A DNA stretch of 24,658 bases from assembly GCA_934541015.1 (NCBI GenBank), contig CAKTDC010000036.1:1-24658 (forward strand). Direction: 5' to 3'. Positions within the stretch are counted from its first letter, which is position 1; every line of letters begins with the position of its first letter. This document shows positions 1-7,882 of this stretch, in pieces. Position numbers and translations under genes: made by a program. The stretch comes from an uncultured Luteimonas sp. (GTDB lineage Bacteria; Pseudomonadota; Gammaproteobacteria; Xanthomonadales; Xanthomonadaceae). Under the pieces are notes generated by a model. That model made no database searches and was not told where the DNA came from. It saw only the letters and a list, made by a program, of their open reading frames with translations.

Positions 1-60
1 ATCGCCGTCGAGATCGGTTCACAGTTGTTCATCGAGACGATCCTGCATTTGCGGATTTAA
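1..60 (+). pseudogene. C-terminal tail of a transposase-like ORF (partial at window edge)
   Basis: Frame 1 is open from the first base to TAA at 58-60 and gives a 19-residue tail starting IAVEIGSQ and ending ILHLRI. The same peptide is encoded on the minus strand at the right edge. An ORF end sitting just inside a duplicated DNA end is typical of a transposase, but the fragment is too short to name a family. It is truncated by the window edge, not necessarily in the genome. Confidence 0.5.
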
Positions 61-76
61 TGACACAGTAGGACTA
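1..76. repeat. Left copy of a 76-bp terminal inverted repeat (IS end)
   Basis: Bases 1-76 are the perfect reverse complement of 24582-24657; identity stops exactly at 76/77. The repeat holds a short coding tail ending in TAA (58-60) followed by 16 noncoding bases ending ggacta. This is the layout expected of an insertion-sequence end: transposase stop codon, then the outer tip. Because identity runs to the very edge of the window, the true repeat is probably longer and the window is probably an assembly contig cut at a multicopy IS. Confidence 0.85.
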
Positions 77-110
77 GAGGAATTCATATAGTCCCATCGA
101 GGCCGGATCC

Positions 111-443
111 ATGAGAAGTGAAGATCGTACGCCTGCTGTGCTAAGCGTAGTTCGTGCGCTTGTGGGAGAAATTTATAATCAAACGCGGGCCGTACTGATC
201 AGGCCTTCTGACGGAGGGTTCGTCATTGAATTCTATGTCGATGGACCGGTCTCGGATGAGATGCGTGAGTCAGCATCATGCGTGGAAACAGAAGTTCTCG
301 CTGACTACCCCAATGATGTACCGATTCAGCACATTTTAGTGAAGCTAGATCAGCCGCAACCTATTCCAATCGAAGGGGCTGTCCCTGTGTTTTTCAGGAA
401 AGAATCAGGAATAAAGGTGTCAGGAATAAAGGTGTCGGAATAA
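111..443 (+). CDS. Small orphan protein, possibly immunity-like, with repeat-derived C-terminus
   Basis: A 110-residue soluble protein with no signal peptide or membrane segment. I do not recognise it with certainty. The small acidic alpha/beta-looking sequence, with the central stretch YVDGPVSDEMRES and a late VFFRKE segment, resembles small immunity proteins of contact-dependent or polymorphic toxin systems, but no toxin gene is visible. The ATG at 111 has a weak gagg 8-12 bases upstream. Base composition is near half A+T, unlike the very G+C-rich neighbours, and the gene is trapped between an IS end and an IS4 remnant; both suggest horizontal transfer. The last dozen residues (SGIKVSGIKVSE) are encoded by a 15-bp tandem repeat, so the native C-terminus near residue 98 has probably been replaced. 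Whether it is expressed is unknown. Confidence 0.55.
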   Translation: MRSEDRTPAVLSVVRALVGEIYNQTRAVLIRPSDGGFVIEFYVDGPVSDEMRESASCVETEVLADYPNDVPIQHILVKLDQPQPIPIEGAVPVFFRKESGIKVSGIKVSE

Positions 444-449
444 AGGTGT
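406..449. repeat. 15-bp tandem repeat, about three copies
   Basis: The unit caggaataaaggtgt occurs perfectly at 406-420 and 421-435 and again with one base missing at 436-449. It lies across the stop codon of the small upstream gene. It runs into ggtgtcagggac (445-456), a 12-mer that recurs in the palindromic element inside ispA. Confidence 0.85.
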
Positions 450-474
450 CAGGGACTAAGGTATCCCCACGTTT

Positions 475-888
475 TCAAGCTGGCGAGACCATCTGATTGA
501 GCACCGCTGGCGGCAGTGATCGCAATCGATCCAGCCATTCGGCCACCGGCTCCATGGGCCAACGCCTGACCAAGGCTTCGCGCCCGACACGCAAGGTCGA
601 GTAGAGCTTGCGTTTGGTCTTGGTCGGCAACAGCCACTGGGCGATGCCTGTCGCCTCGCAACCCAGTCCGGCCAGCCAGCTGGCGAACGAGGCCAGTGTG
701 CCAACCAGCAGCAGGATCTGCAGCCGTCCGCCGCTTCGCGTCAGGTTGTCTTCGAAGCCCTGGCCGTAGCGGTGTGATTTGAGGTCCCGGAACGACAGCT
801 CGATCTGCATCCGGCGTGTGTACAGGCTGAACCGCTCCGGCTTTCCGGAGGCTTCAACCTTTGAGAGGATGGAGCCATGAAGAAGACC
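475..888 (-). pseudogene. IS4-family transposase, C-terminal remnant
   Basis: Reading on the minus strand from about 888 to the TGA at 475-477 gives roughly 137 residues with no start of its own. The segment LYTRRMQIELSFRDLKSHRY carries the Y-R-E-K signature of IS4-family DDE transposases (Y, then R, the catalytic E, and K after it). It is followed by the usual hydrophobic helix with LLLVGTLA. The frame is closed upstream by a stop at 889-891, and the N-terminal catalytic part with the two aspartates is absent, so this is a decayed 3' fragment. Beyond the stop the sequence gggatacc (minus strand, about 460) may belong to the former element end. The remnant sits 57 bases after the PAP2 gene and has the same orientation. 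Confidence 0.8.
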
Positions 889-947
889 TCAAGGCGCCGC
901 TTCCGGACAACGAAAGAGCAGGACGTCGTGCTGGTGCCGCCGAACGC

Positions 948-1493
948 TCAGATCCCGATCACGCCGCCCAGCTGGATCGATGCCGCGGCCAGCCCGCCGC
1001 CGATTGCCGAGGCCGCCAGCACGTCGCTGGGGTAGTGCAGGCCCAGGACCATCCGCGACAGCGCGACGCTGGCCGCGAACGGCACCAGCAGCCAGGCCAG
1101 CGCCGGATAGTGCGCGCTGGCGACCACGGTGAACGAGACCGCGTGCAGGGTGTGCCCGGACGGAAAGCTGAATTCGTCCAGCGGCGCGATCCAGGCACGG
1201 ATGCGCGCGTCGCTCACGAACGGCCGCGGCCGCCGCGTCCAGCGCTTGAGCAGCTTGTACAGGCTCAGCGCGACCACCCCGGTCACGGCCAGGTGGGCCG
1301 ACACCCCCAGCCCCTGCCAGCCGTCGAACACGATCAGCGCCGCCATCAGACAGTACCAGAACACGCCGTCGCCCAGGCGGCTGACGGCGGCGAAATAGCC
1401 GCGGATTCCCTGCAGCGCGCCGGCGCGGTTGGCGAACAGGCACCAGTCCCGGTCGCTGCGGATCCAGCGGTTACGCGGCGCGGATACGTGCAT
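948..1493 (-). CDS. PAP2-family membrane phosphatase
   Basis: A 181-residue integral membrane phosphatase of the PAP2/lipid phosphate phosphatase family. All three catalytic motifs are present: K83-x6-RP (residues 83-91), PSGH (111-114) and SR-x5-H-x3-D (146-157, with H153 and D157). Hydrophobic segments lie around 43-58, 64-80, 116-127, 129-146 and 158-180. The family removes phosphate from phosphatidate, phosphatidylglycerol phosphate, undecaprenyl pyrophosphate or similar lipids; the substrate here is not readable. The ATG at 1493 was chosen because aggggaa stands just upstream and the length fits the family. It overlaps the end of the glycosyltransferase gene by 23 bases, so the two are probably co-translated. 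As the last gene of the PhoB-led run, it may act on phosphatidate during phosphate starvation (inference). Confidence 0.88.
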   Translation of the reverse strand: MHVSAPRNRWIRSDRDWCLFANRAGALQGIRGYFAAVSRLGDGVFWYCLMAALIVFDGWQGLGVSAHLAVTGVVALSLYKLLKRWTRRPRPFVSDARIRAWIAPLDEFSFPSGHTLHAVSFTVVASAHYPALAWLLVPFAASVALSRMVLGLHYPSDVLAASAIGGGLAAASIQLGGVIGI

Positions 1494-2619
1494 CCGGATT
1501 CCCCTGTTGCGCCAGCCCGGCAAGCAGGCGGTCGAAGTCTTCCGCGACCCGCTCCGGCGAGAGGTGCTGCACCGCGGCGCGCGCGGCCCGTCCCATCTCG
1601 CGCCGAAGCGCGTCGTCGCCGGCGATGGCCGCCGCCGCGGCGATGAAGCCGGCGTCGTCGCCGAGCGCGATGCCGGCGCCGTGCTCGCCATCGCGCAGGT
1701 GCTCGTGCGCGGCGCCGTAGTCGAACGCCACCACCGGCACGCTGCTGGCCATGGATTCGAGGGTGACGTTGCCGAAGGTTTCAGTGCGGCTCGGGAACAC
1801 GAACAGGTCGGCGCTGGCGAACTGCCGCGCCAGCGCTTCGCCGCGCAGGATGCCGGTGAACACGAAATCCGGATGCTCGCGCGCGAGCTGCTCGCGCAGC
1901 GGGCCGTCGCCGACCCAGACGAACCGCGCGTCCGGCCGCTGCCGCTGGATCGCGCGGAAGGCGGCGACCGCGAGCTCGAGGTTCTTCTCGGCGGCGATTC
2001 GGCCGACGTGGATCACCGCCAGCCCGTCGCCGTCGATGCCCCATTCGCGGCGCACCGCCGCGTCGCGCCGGGCCGGATCGAACAGGTGCGTGTCGACCGC
2101 GCGGGCGAGCAGGGTGGGATTGTCGAAGCCGCGCTCGAGAAGCTGCCGCTGCAGCTCGCGGGTCGGCACCAGGGTGGCGCCGGCGCGGTTGTGGAAGCGG
2201 CGCATCCAGCGCAGCGCCAGCGGCTCCAGCCACGGCAGGCCGTAGTCGCGCATGTACTCGTCGAAGCGGGTGTGGAAGCCGGTGGCGACCGGGATCCGCA
2301 GGCCGCGCGCGGCGCGCAGCGCCGACCAGCCCAGCGGGCCCTCGGTGGCGATGTAGATGGCGTCGGGACGCGCCTGCATCCACAGCTTCTGCAGCCGCCG
2401 GGTGCAGGGCCGGCCCGCGCGCAGGCCCGCGTACAGCGGCAGCGGCAGGGCGCCGACCAGGGTTTCGCCGTCGCCGGCCGGATCGGTGCCGCCCTGCTCC
2501 GGGCGCACCACCGACACCTCGTGGCCGCGGTCGAGCAGGCCGCGCTGCAGGGACTTCACGGTCAGCGCGACGCCGTTGACCTCGGGCGGCCAGGTTTCGC
2601 TGACGATCGAGTAGCGCAT
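1471..2619 (-). CDS. GT4-family glycosyltransferase, MgtA/SqdX-like
   Basis: A 382-residue GT-B fold glycosyltransferase of family GT4. It shows the N-terminal ETWPPEVNGVALT loop (8-20), GFHTRFDEYMRDYG (114-127) as in lipid mannosyltransferases and sulfoquinovosyl/diglucosyl-lipid synthases, the nucleotide-binding GRIAAEKN (206-213), and the retaining-GT E-x7-E motif ETFGNVTLE (280-288). Such enzymes transfer a sugar from a nucleotide donor to a lipid such as diacylglycerol, or to a phosphatidylinositol-type acceptor, at the inner face of the membrane. The ATG at 2619 has GGAG eight bases upstream and begins the family's normal N-terminus; an upstream in-frame extension is Cys/Arg/Pro-rich and unlikely. 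It is followed by an overlapping PAP2 gene and lies 90 bases after ppx. Donor and acceptor cannot be read from sequence. Confidence 0.88.
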   Translation of the reverse strand: MRYSIVSETWPPEVNGVALTVKSLQRGLLDRGHEVSVVRPEQGGTDPAGDGETLVGALPLPLYAGLRAGRPCTRRLQKLWMQARPDAIYIATEGPLGWSALRAARGLRIPVATGFHTRFDEYMRDYGLPWLEPLALRWMRRFHNRAGATLVPTRELQRQLLERGFDNPTLLARAVDTHLFDPARRDAAVRREWGIDGDGLAVIHVGRIAAEKNLELAVAAFRAIQRQRPDARFVWVGDGPLREQLAREHPDFVFTGILRGEALARQFASADLFVFPSRTETFGNVTLESMASSVPVVAFDYGAAHEHLRDGEHGAGIALGDDAGFIAAAAAIAGDDALRREMGRAARAAVQHLSPERVAEDFDRLLAGLAQQGNPDARIRAA

Positions 2620-2709
2620 GCGCTCGGCTCCAGCCCGTGCAGGACATGAGCAGGGTGCAGTGCGCCGATGCCGGTACGATGACGCCGGCATGACGGCGGT
2701 GTGACGCGG

Positions 2710-4248
2710 TCAGGCGACCTCGTAGCTCAGATCAATGCCCAATGCGGCGATGTCCTGCGGCTCGCCTTCCAGGTCGGCGCGCAGCAGCGGGCGGCTGTCG
2801 AGCCATTTCCCGGACAGGCGCAGGCGCAGCGACCTGCCGTCGGCCACCGCCGCAAGGCCGGGAATCGGGCCTTCCTCGCGCGAGCGGTGCAGCAGCGTGG
2901 CCAGGCGCAGCAGGGCGGCGCTGCGCTTGGCCGCCGGGAGCAGCCGGTCGGGCAGGGCGTCGAAGGCGTTCTTGGGCACCCTGCGCCGGTGCGCGCGCAC
3001 CAGCGCCGCCAGGAACTGCTGCTCCTGGCGCGAGAAGCCGGCGATGTCGGAGTTGGCGATGACGTAGGCGCCGTGCACCTGGTACTGGCTGTGGGCGATC
3101 ACCAGGCCCAGCTCGTGCAGCCGCGCGCCCCAGCCGAGCATCAGCAGGTCGTCGGCGTCGAGCTTCCAGGCGTGCCGGACCTGTTCGAACAGGGCGATGG
3201 CGGTGGCCTCGACCCGTGCGGCCTGCTCCACCTCCAGTCCGTAGCGCCGCGTCAGGGCATCGATCGAGGTCTCGCGCGGATCGGCGTCGCCGGCGCGGCC
3301 GAGCATGTCGTAGAGCATGCCCTCGCGCATCGCCGCCTTGCTCACCGCCATGCGCTTGAGGCCGAGCACGGTGAAGGCCGCCTCCAGCACCAGCACGCCG
3401 CCGGCGATCACCGGGCGGCGCTCGTCGGACAGCCCGGGCAGGGAGATGCGGTCGATCGTGGTCGCGGCCAGCAGGGCGTCGCGCACCAGCGGCAGCGCTT
3501 CGATAGTAACCGCGCCCTTGGTCAGCTTCATCGCCGCGCATATCTCGCCGATGGCCTTGATGGTGCCCGACGCGCCCAGCGCCTCCTGCCAGCCAAGCGT
3601 GCGGTAGGCGCCGGCGAACTGCTGGAACTCCGCGCCGACCTCGATCACCGCGTCGCGCCACTTCCTGCGGCTGAGCTTGCCGTTGCCGAAGAAGCGCCGG
3701 GTGGTGGCGATGCAGCCCACCTGCAGGCTCTCGCGCTTGATCGCGTCGAAGCCGCTGCCGATGATGCATTCGGTGGAGCCGCCGCCGATGTCGACCACCA
3801 GGCGCCGCGTCCCGGGCCTGGGCGGCTGTGCGTGGGCGACGCCGAGGTAGATCAGGCGCGCTTCCTCGCGGCCGGCGATCACCTCGATGGCGTGGCCGAG
3901 CGCGGTTTCGGCCGGCACCAGGAAGGCCTGCGGCGCGGCCAGCTTGCGCACGGTGTTGGTGGCCAGCGCGCGCACGCGGTGCTGCGGGATGTGGCGGATC
4001 CGCTGCCCGAACCGCGACAGGCATTCGAACGCGCGCTGGCGCACCTCGGGCGAGAGCCCGCCGCGGTTGTCCAGGCCTTCGGCCATGCGCACGGTTTCGC
4101 GCAGGCGATCGACCACGCGCAGCTGGCCCAGCGTGTACATCGCCACGATCATGTGGAAGCTGTTCGATCCCAGGTCGATCGCCGCCAGCATGTCGCCGTC
4201 CTGCAGCGGCGACGACAGCGATTCGACCAGGGTGCGGGTTTCCGGCAT
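2710..4248 (-). CDS. ppx: Exopolyphosphatase (Ppx/GppA family)
   Basis: A 512-residue protein, the same size as E. coli Ppx, which releases orthophosphate processively from the ends of inorganic polyphosphate. It has the ASKHA ATPase-like fold: phosphate loop 1 DLGSNSFH (25-32), ATNTVRK (96-102), the catalytic-glutamate segment GREEARL (126-132) and phosphate loop 2 VVDIGGGSTE (151-160). The C-terminal half (from about 320) is the all-helical HD-like region that separates long Ppx proteins from short GppA-only forms; GppA activity cannot be excluded. Its ATG shares a base with the stop codon of ppk1 (ATGA at 4245-4248 on the minus strand), so it is probably translationally coupled to the polyphosphate-making enzyme. 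Confidence 0.95.
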   Translation of the reverse strand: MPETRTLVESLSSPLQDGDMLAAIDLGSNSFHMIVAMYTLGQLRVVDRLRETVRMAEGLDNRGGLSPEVRQRAFECLSRFGQRIRHIPQHRVRALATNTVRKLAAPQAFLVPAETALGHAIEVIAGREEARLIYLGVAHAQPPRPGTRRLVVDIGGGSTECIIGSGFDAIKRESLQVGCIATTRRFFGNGKLSRRKWRDAVIEVGAEFQQFAGAYRTLGWQEALGASGTIKAIGEICAAMKLTKGAVTIEALPLVRDALLAATTIDRISLPGLSDERRPVIAGGVLVLEAAFTVLGLKRMAVSKAAMREGMLYDMLGRAGDADPRETSIDALTRRYGLEVEQAARVEATAIALFEQVRHAWKLDADDLLMLGWGARLHELGLVIAHSQYQVHGAYVIANSDIAGFSRQEQQFLAALVRAHRRRVPKNAFDALPDRLLPAAKRSAALLRLATLLHRSREEGPIPGLAAVADGRSLRLRLSGKWLDSRPLLRADLEGEPQDIAALGIDLSYEVA

Positions 4249-6401
4249 CAGCCCGTCTTCGCCAGCAGGGCCAGCTGGGCCGAATGCGGTGCTTCGTCCG
4301 GGCCCGGCGACAGCTGGCGGTAGCTGCCGTCCTCGGCCAGCTCCCAGGCGTTGGTGTTGTCGGCCAGGTAGTTGGCCAGCGCCTCGTCGAACACCCGCGC
4401 GTGCACCTGCGGGTCCAGGATCGGGAAACAGGTTTCCACGCGCCTGAGCAGGTTGCGCTCGAGCCAGTCGGCGCTGGAGCAGAACAGTTCAGGCTTGCCG
4501 TCGTTGCCGAACCAGTACACGCGGTGATGCTCGAGGAAGCGGCCGATGATCGAACGCACGCTGATGTTCTCGGAGATGCCGGGCACGCCCGGGCGCAGGG
4601 TACAGGCGCCGCGGACGATCAGGTCGATACGCACCCCGGCGCGCGAGGCCTGGTAGAGCGCGCGGATCACCTGCGGCTCGTTCAGCGCATTCATCTTGGC
4701 GATGATGCGCGCGGGCCTGCCTTCCGACGCGTGCCTGGCCTCGCGCCCGATGCGCTCGATCAGCCCGGGATGCAGGGTGAACGGCGACTGCAGCAGGCAC
4801 TTGAGCGAGATCGCAGGCGCCAGCCCCGACAGCTGCTGGAAGATCTGGTGCACGTCGTTGCCGATGTCCGGATGGGCGGTGATCAGGCCCAGGTCGGTAT
4901 AGGCGCGCGCGGTGCCGGAATGGTAGTTGCCGGTGCCCAGGTGCACGTAGCGGCGCAGCTTGCGCCCCTCGCGGCGCACGATCAGCAGCATCTTGGCGTG
5001 GGTCTTGTAGCCGACCACGCCGTAGACCACCTGCACGCCGGCTTCCTGCAGGCGGTCCGCCAGGCCGAGATTGGCCTCCTCGTCGAAGCGCGCGCGCAGC
5101 TCGACCACCACGGTCACGTCCTTGCCGTTGCGCGCGGCCTGGACCAGGTGCTCCACGATCGCAGAATCCTTGCCCGTGCGGTACAGCGTCTGCTTGATCG
5201 CCAGCACGTTGGGATCTTCCGCGGCCTGCTTGATCAGCTCCAGCACCGGGGCGAAGGAGTCGAAGGGGTGATGCAGCAGGATGTCGCCGGCCGCGGCCAG
5301 CTCGAACATCGCGTCGCTGCCGGGCAGCGTGCGCGGCTGGAACGGCGGGAACTTCAGGTCCGGCCGCTGCACCAGGTCGTAGACCTGGATGACGCGGTTG
5401 AGGTTGACCGGCCCGTCGATGCGGTAGACGGCGTTGTCGGGCAGCTCGAAGTTCTGCAGCAGCGTGCGCACGATGGCCTTGGGGCAGTTCGCGGCGATCT
5501 CCAGCCGCATCGCGCGCAGGTAGCCGCGGCCGATCAGCTCGTCGCGCAGCGCCAGCGCCAGGTTCTCCACCTCCTCCTCGTCGACGATCAGCTCGGAGTT
5601 GCGGGTCACGCGGAACTGGTAGGCGCCCTTGACCTCCATGCCCGGGAACATCTCGTCGACGAACTCCGACAGCACCGAGGACAGGAACACGAAGTCGCAT
5701 TCGCCGCCGGAGATGCTTTCGGGAAGCTGGATGATCCGCGGCAGCGAGCGCGGCGCGCGCACGATCGCCAGATGGCCGCTGCGCCCGAACGCATCCTTGC
5801 CCTTGAGCACGACCACGATGTTCAGCGACTTGTTGAGGATCTTCGGGAACGGATGCGCCGGATCGAGCCCCAGCGGCGACAGCACCGGCATGATCTCCTC
5901 GCGGAAATAGGCGCGCAGCCAGCGCGTCTGCCGCGCGGTCCAGTGGCCGCGGCTGAGCACGCGTACGCCGGCCTGGGCCAGCGTGGGCCGCAGCACGTCG
6001 TTCCAGCACCGGTACTGGGCCTGCACCAGCGCCGCGGCACGCTCGTGGATGCGCTTGAGCACGGTGGCCGGGGAGAGCCCGTCGGCGGGCACGATCCCGC
6101 CGAAGTCCTGGGCGTGGCGCACGGTGGCGGCGCGGATCTCGAAGAACTCGTCGAGGTTGGTGCAGGAGATGCACAGGTAGCGCAGCCGTTCGAGCAGCGG
6201 CACCGTCTCGTCTTCGGCCTGGGCGAGCACGCGGAAGTTGAAGTCGAGCTGTGAGAGCTCGCGGTTGAAATAGAGCGAAGGATCGTCCAGACCGTCCGCG
6301 CCGGCGGCCTCCGGCAGCGCCTGGCCGCCCGGCGCCGGCGTGGCGCTGCGGCGCCGGCTGCGCCTGCCGTCAGCGCGCGGCGTGCTCGAGGGAGTGCTCA
6401 A
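4248..6401 (-). CDS. ppk1: Polyphosphate kinase 1
   Basis: A 717-residue polyphosphate kinase that reversibly transfers the gamma phosphate of ATP onto polyphosphate chains. The N domain opens with YFNRELSQLDFN (44-55). The autophosphorylated histidine is H468 in GYKTHAK, and the second catalytic histidine lies in LEHHRVYWF (H625, equivalent to E. coli H592). VHLGTGNYHSGTA (486-498) and SSADWLERN are also typical. It is about 30 residues longer than E. coli Ppk because of a Ser/Pro/Arg-rich leader. The start is TTG at 6401, inside the 3' end of phoR (32-base overlap), and is supported by GGAG eight bases upstream; no better ATG precedes the conserved domain. It overlaps ppx by one base. Confidence 0.95.
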   Translation of the reverse strand: MSTPSSTPRADGRRSRRRSATPAPGGQALPEAAGADGLDDPSLYFNRELSQLDFNFRVLAQAEDETVPLLERLRYLCISCTNLDEFFEIRAATVRHAQDFGGIVPADGLSPATVLKRIHERAAALVQAQYRCWNDVLRPTLAQAGVRVLSRGHWTARQTRWLRAYFREEIMPVLSPLGLDPAHPFPKILNKSLNIVVVLKGKDAFGRSGHLAIVRAPRSLPRIIQLPESISGGECDFVFLSSVLSEFVDEMFPGMEVKGAYQFRVTRNSELIVDEEEVENLALALRDELIGRGYLRAMRLEIAANCPKAIVRTLLQNFELPDNAVYRIDGPVNLNRVIQVYDLVQRPDLKFPPFQPRTLPGSDAMFELAAAGDILLHHPFDSFAPVLELIKQAAEDPNVLAIKQTLYRTGKDSAIVEHLVQAARNGKDVTVVVELRARFDEEANLGLADRLQEAGVQVVYGVVGYKTHAKMLLIVRREGRKLRRYVHLGTGNYHSGTARAYTDLGLITAHPDIGNDVHQIFQQLSGLAPAISLKCLLQSPFTLHPGLIERIGREARHASEGRPARIIAKMNALNEPQVIRALYQASRAGVRIDLIVRGACTLRPGVPGISENISVRSIIGRFLEHHRVYWFGNDGKPELFCSSADWLERNLLRRVETCFPILDPQVHARVFDEALANYLADNTNAWELAEDGSYRQLSPGPDEAPHSAQLALLAKTG

Positions 6402-7725
6402 GGGTCTCTCCGGGGGAGGGGGCGGCGTCCCGCGGCAGGACGCGTTCGGCGCCGAAGCGGCAGGAGAAGCAGCTGCCGCGGCCGACTTCGCTTTCGATGG
6501 ACAGCCGCGCCTGGTGCAGCTGCAGGACGTGCTTGACGATGGCCAGGCCCAGCCCGGTGCCGCCGGATTCGCGCGAGCGGCTGGTGGAGACGCGGTAGAA
6601 GCGCTCGCTGAGCCGGGCCAGGTGGGTGTCGGGAATGCCGTAGCCGCTGTCGCGCACCGAGAGCACCGCCCTGCGCCCCTCCAGCGCGAAGCCGACCCGG
6701 ATCGAACCTCCGGCCGGGGTGTAGCGCACGGCGTTGCTGACCAGGTTGGAGAACGCGCTGTGCAGCTCCTTGGTCGACCCGCGCAGGTCCACCTGCGCGC
6801 TGTCCACGATCTCGATCTGGTGCCGCCCCTTGCTCAGCGCCTCGGCCTCGCGCCCCAGGTTGACCAGCATCGAGGACATCGAGACGTGCTCGTCCTCGAT
6901 GCCCTCCTGGGCTTCCAGGCGCGACAGCGTCAGCAGGTCTTCCACCAGCTGGGTCATGCGCTGGGACTGCCGCTGCATCTCCAGCAGGATCGGCGCCAAG
7001 TCCGGATGCTCCTCCGGGTCGAGCATGTCGAGATAGCCGTGCACCACGGTCAGCGGCGTGCGCAGCTCGTGCGAGACGTTGGCGACGAAGTCGCGCCGCA
7101 TCTGCTCCAGGCGCATCATCTTGGTCACGTCCTTGGCGACCAGCATCCACAGCTCGTCCGAATACGGGATCAGGCGCAGGTTCAGGCGCATGCCCGGCGT
7201 CGCCGGGGACGGGATGTCGTGCAGCGGCTCGGCGTTGCGCCCGAGGCTGAGCCAGTGCGAGACCTGCATCCCCTGCAGGCAGTTGCCCAGGGGCTGGCCG
7301 CTGTCCTGCGGGTGGGCCAGCCCCAGCAGCGGCGTGGCCGATTCGTTGAACCACAGGATGCGCTGGCTGTTGCGTTCGAGCACCACCACCGCATCGGGCA
7401 GCGCCGCGGCGGCCGCGCGGTAGGCGCGCAGCATCGCGACCAGCCGCCGCTTGCGCTCGCGCATCGCCTGCTGGTTGTCGTGGAGCAGGCGGTCCATCTC
7501 GTTCCACACGCCCACGCCCTGCGGCGGCGGATAGCGCCGGCGCGAGGTCAGCCGCCCCAGCACCCGGCGCAGGCGCCAGTAGTGCCAGCCGACGATCCCC
7601 AGCGCGGTCACCGTCAGCGTCGGCCAGACCTGTCCCAGCAGCAGGCCCACGGCCAGGCCCAGCGCCAGCAGGATCGCGAGCTGGCCGAGGGTCTTGCTCC
7701 AGGCGGAGGTGGCGCGGGGTGACAT
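6370..7725 (-). CDS. phoR: Phosphate-sensing histidine kinase PhoR
   Basis: A 451-residue membrane histidine kinase that phosphorylates PhoB when phosphate is scarce. Two hydrophobic segments at about 12-31 and 34-48 form a hairpin with almost no periplasmic loop, as usual for PhoR, which senses through PstSCAB/PhoU. A PAS-like domain follows (about 100-200), then the H box NVSHELRTPLT with H219, N box NLVSNAVRYTP (327-337), G1 DSGYGIP (359-365) and G2 GGTGLGLAIV (388-397). The internal ATG at 7725 was preferred because the first transmembrane segment starts soon after it. An in-frame ATG at 7809 would add 28 Pro/Ser/His-rich residues and has no clear ribosome-binding site either. phoB ends 157 bases upstream; ppk1 begins inside the 3' end of this gene. 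Confidence 0.92.
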   Translation of the reverse strand: MSPRATSAWSKTLGQLAILLALGLAVGLLLGQVWPTLTVTALGIVGWHYWRLRRVLGRLTSRRRYPPPQGVGVWNEMDRLLHDNQQAMRERKRRLVAMLRAYRAAAAALPDAVVVLERNSQRILWFNESATPLLGLAHPQDSGQPLGNCLQGMQVSHWLSLGRNAEPLHDIPSPATPGMRLNLRLIPYSDELWMLVAKDVTKMMRLEQMRRDFVANVSHELRTPLTVVHGYLDMLDPEEHPDLAPILLEMQRQSQRMTQLVEDLLTLSRLEAQEGIEDEHVSMSSMLVNLGREAEALSKGRHQIEIVDSAQVDLRGSTKELHSAFSNLVSNAVRYTPAGGSIRVGFALEGRRAVLSVRDSGYGIPDTHLARLSERFYRVSTSRSRESGGTGLGLAIVKHVLQLHQARLSIESEVGRGSCFSCRFGAERVLPRDAAPSPGETLEHSLEHAAR

Positions 7726-7882
7726 CGGCGGCAGGTTCCGGGTGATGGTCGATGATCCGTGGTCGGCGCGGAGCGGGTGTGAAGGGGAGGCGCGGGTCGC
7801 CTGCGGCATTGTGGATCATGCCGCCTTTGCCGCACCGAATCATCATGGGACGACGTCGCCTGGAACGGCGACGTCCCCGTGC

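Noticed and set aside
861..2649. Long plus-strand ORFs opposite the PAP2 and glycosyltransferase genes
   Set aside because: They are rich in Arg, Gln, His and Ala and antisense to genes with complete catalytic motifs; these are antisense shadows, as are the long plus-strand frames opposite ppx, ppk1, bepA and the kinase.
2668..2691. ATGCCGG/CCGGCAT hairpin in the ppx-glycosyltransferase gap as a terminator
   Set aside because: The stem is only seven bases with a ten-base loop and no T-run, too weak to call a transcript end; it does not argue against co-transcription.
7726..7809. Upstream ATG at 7809 as the phoR start
   Set aside because: It adds a 28-residue Pro/Ser/His-rich extension before the first membrane segment with no better ribosome-binding site; the ATG at 7725 gives a normal PhoR N-terminus. 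It is not fully excluded.
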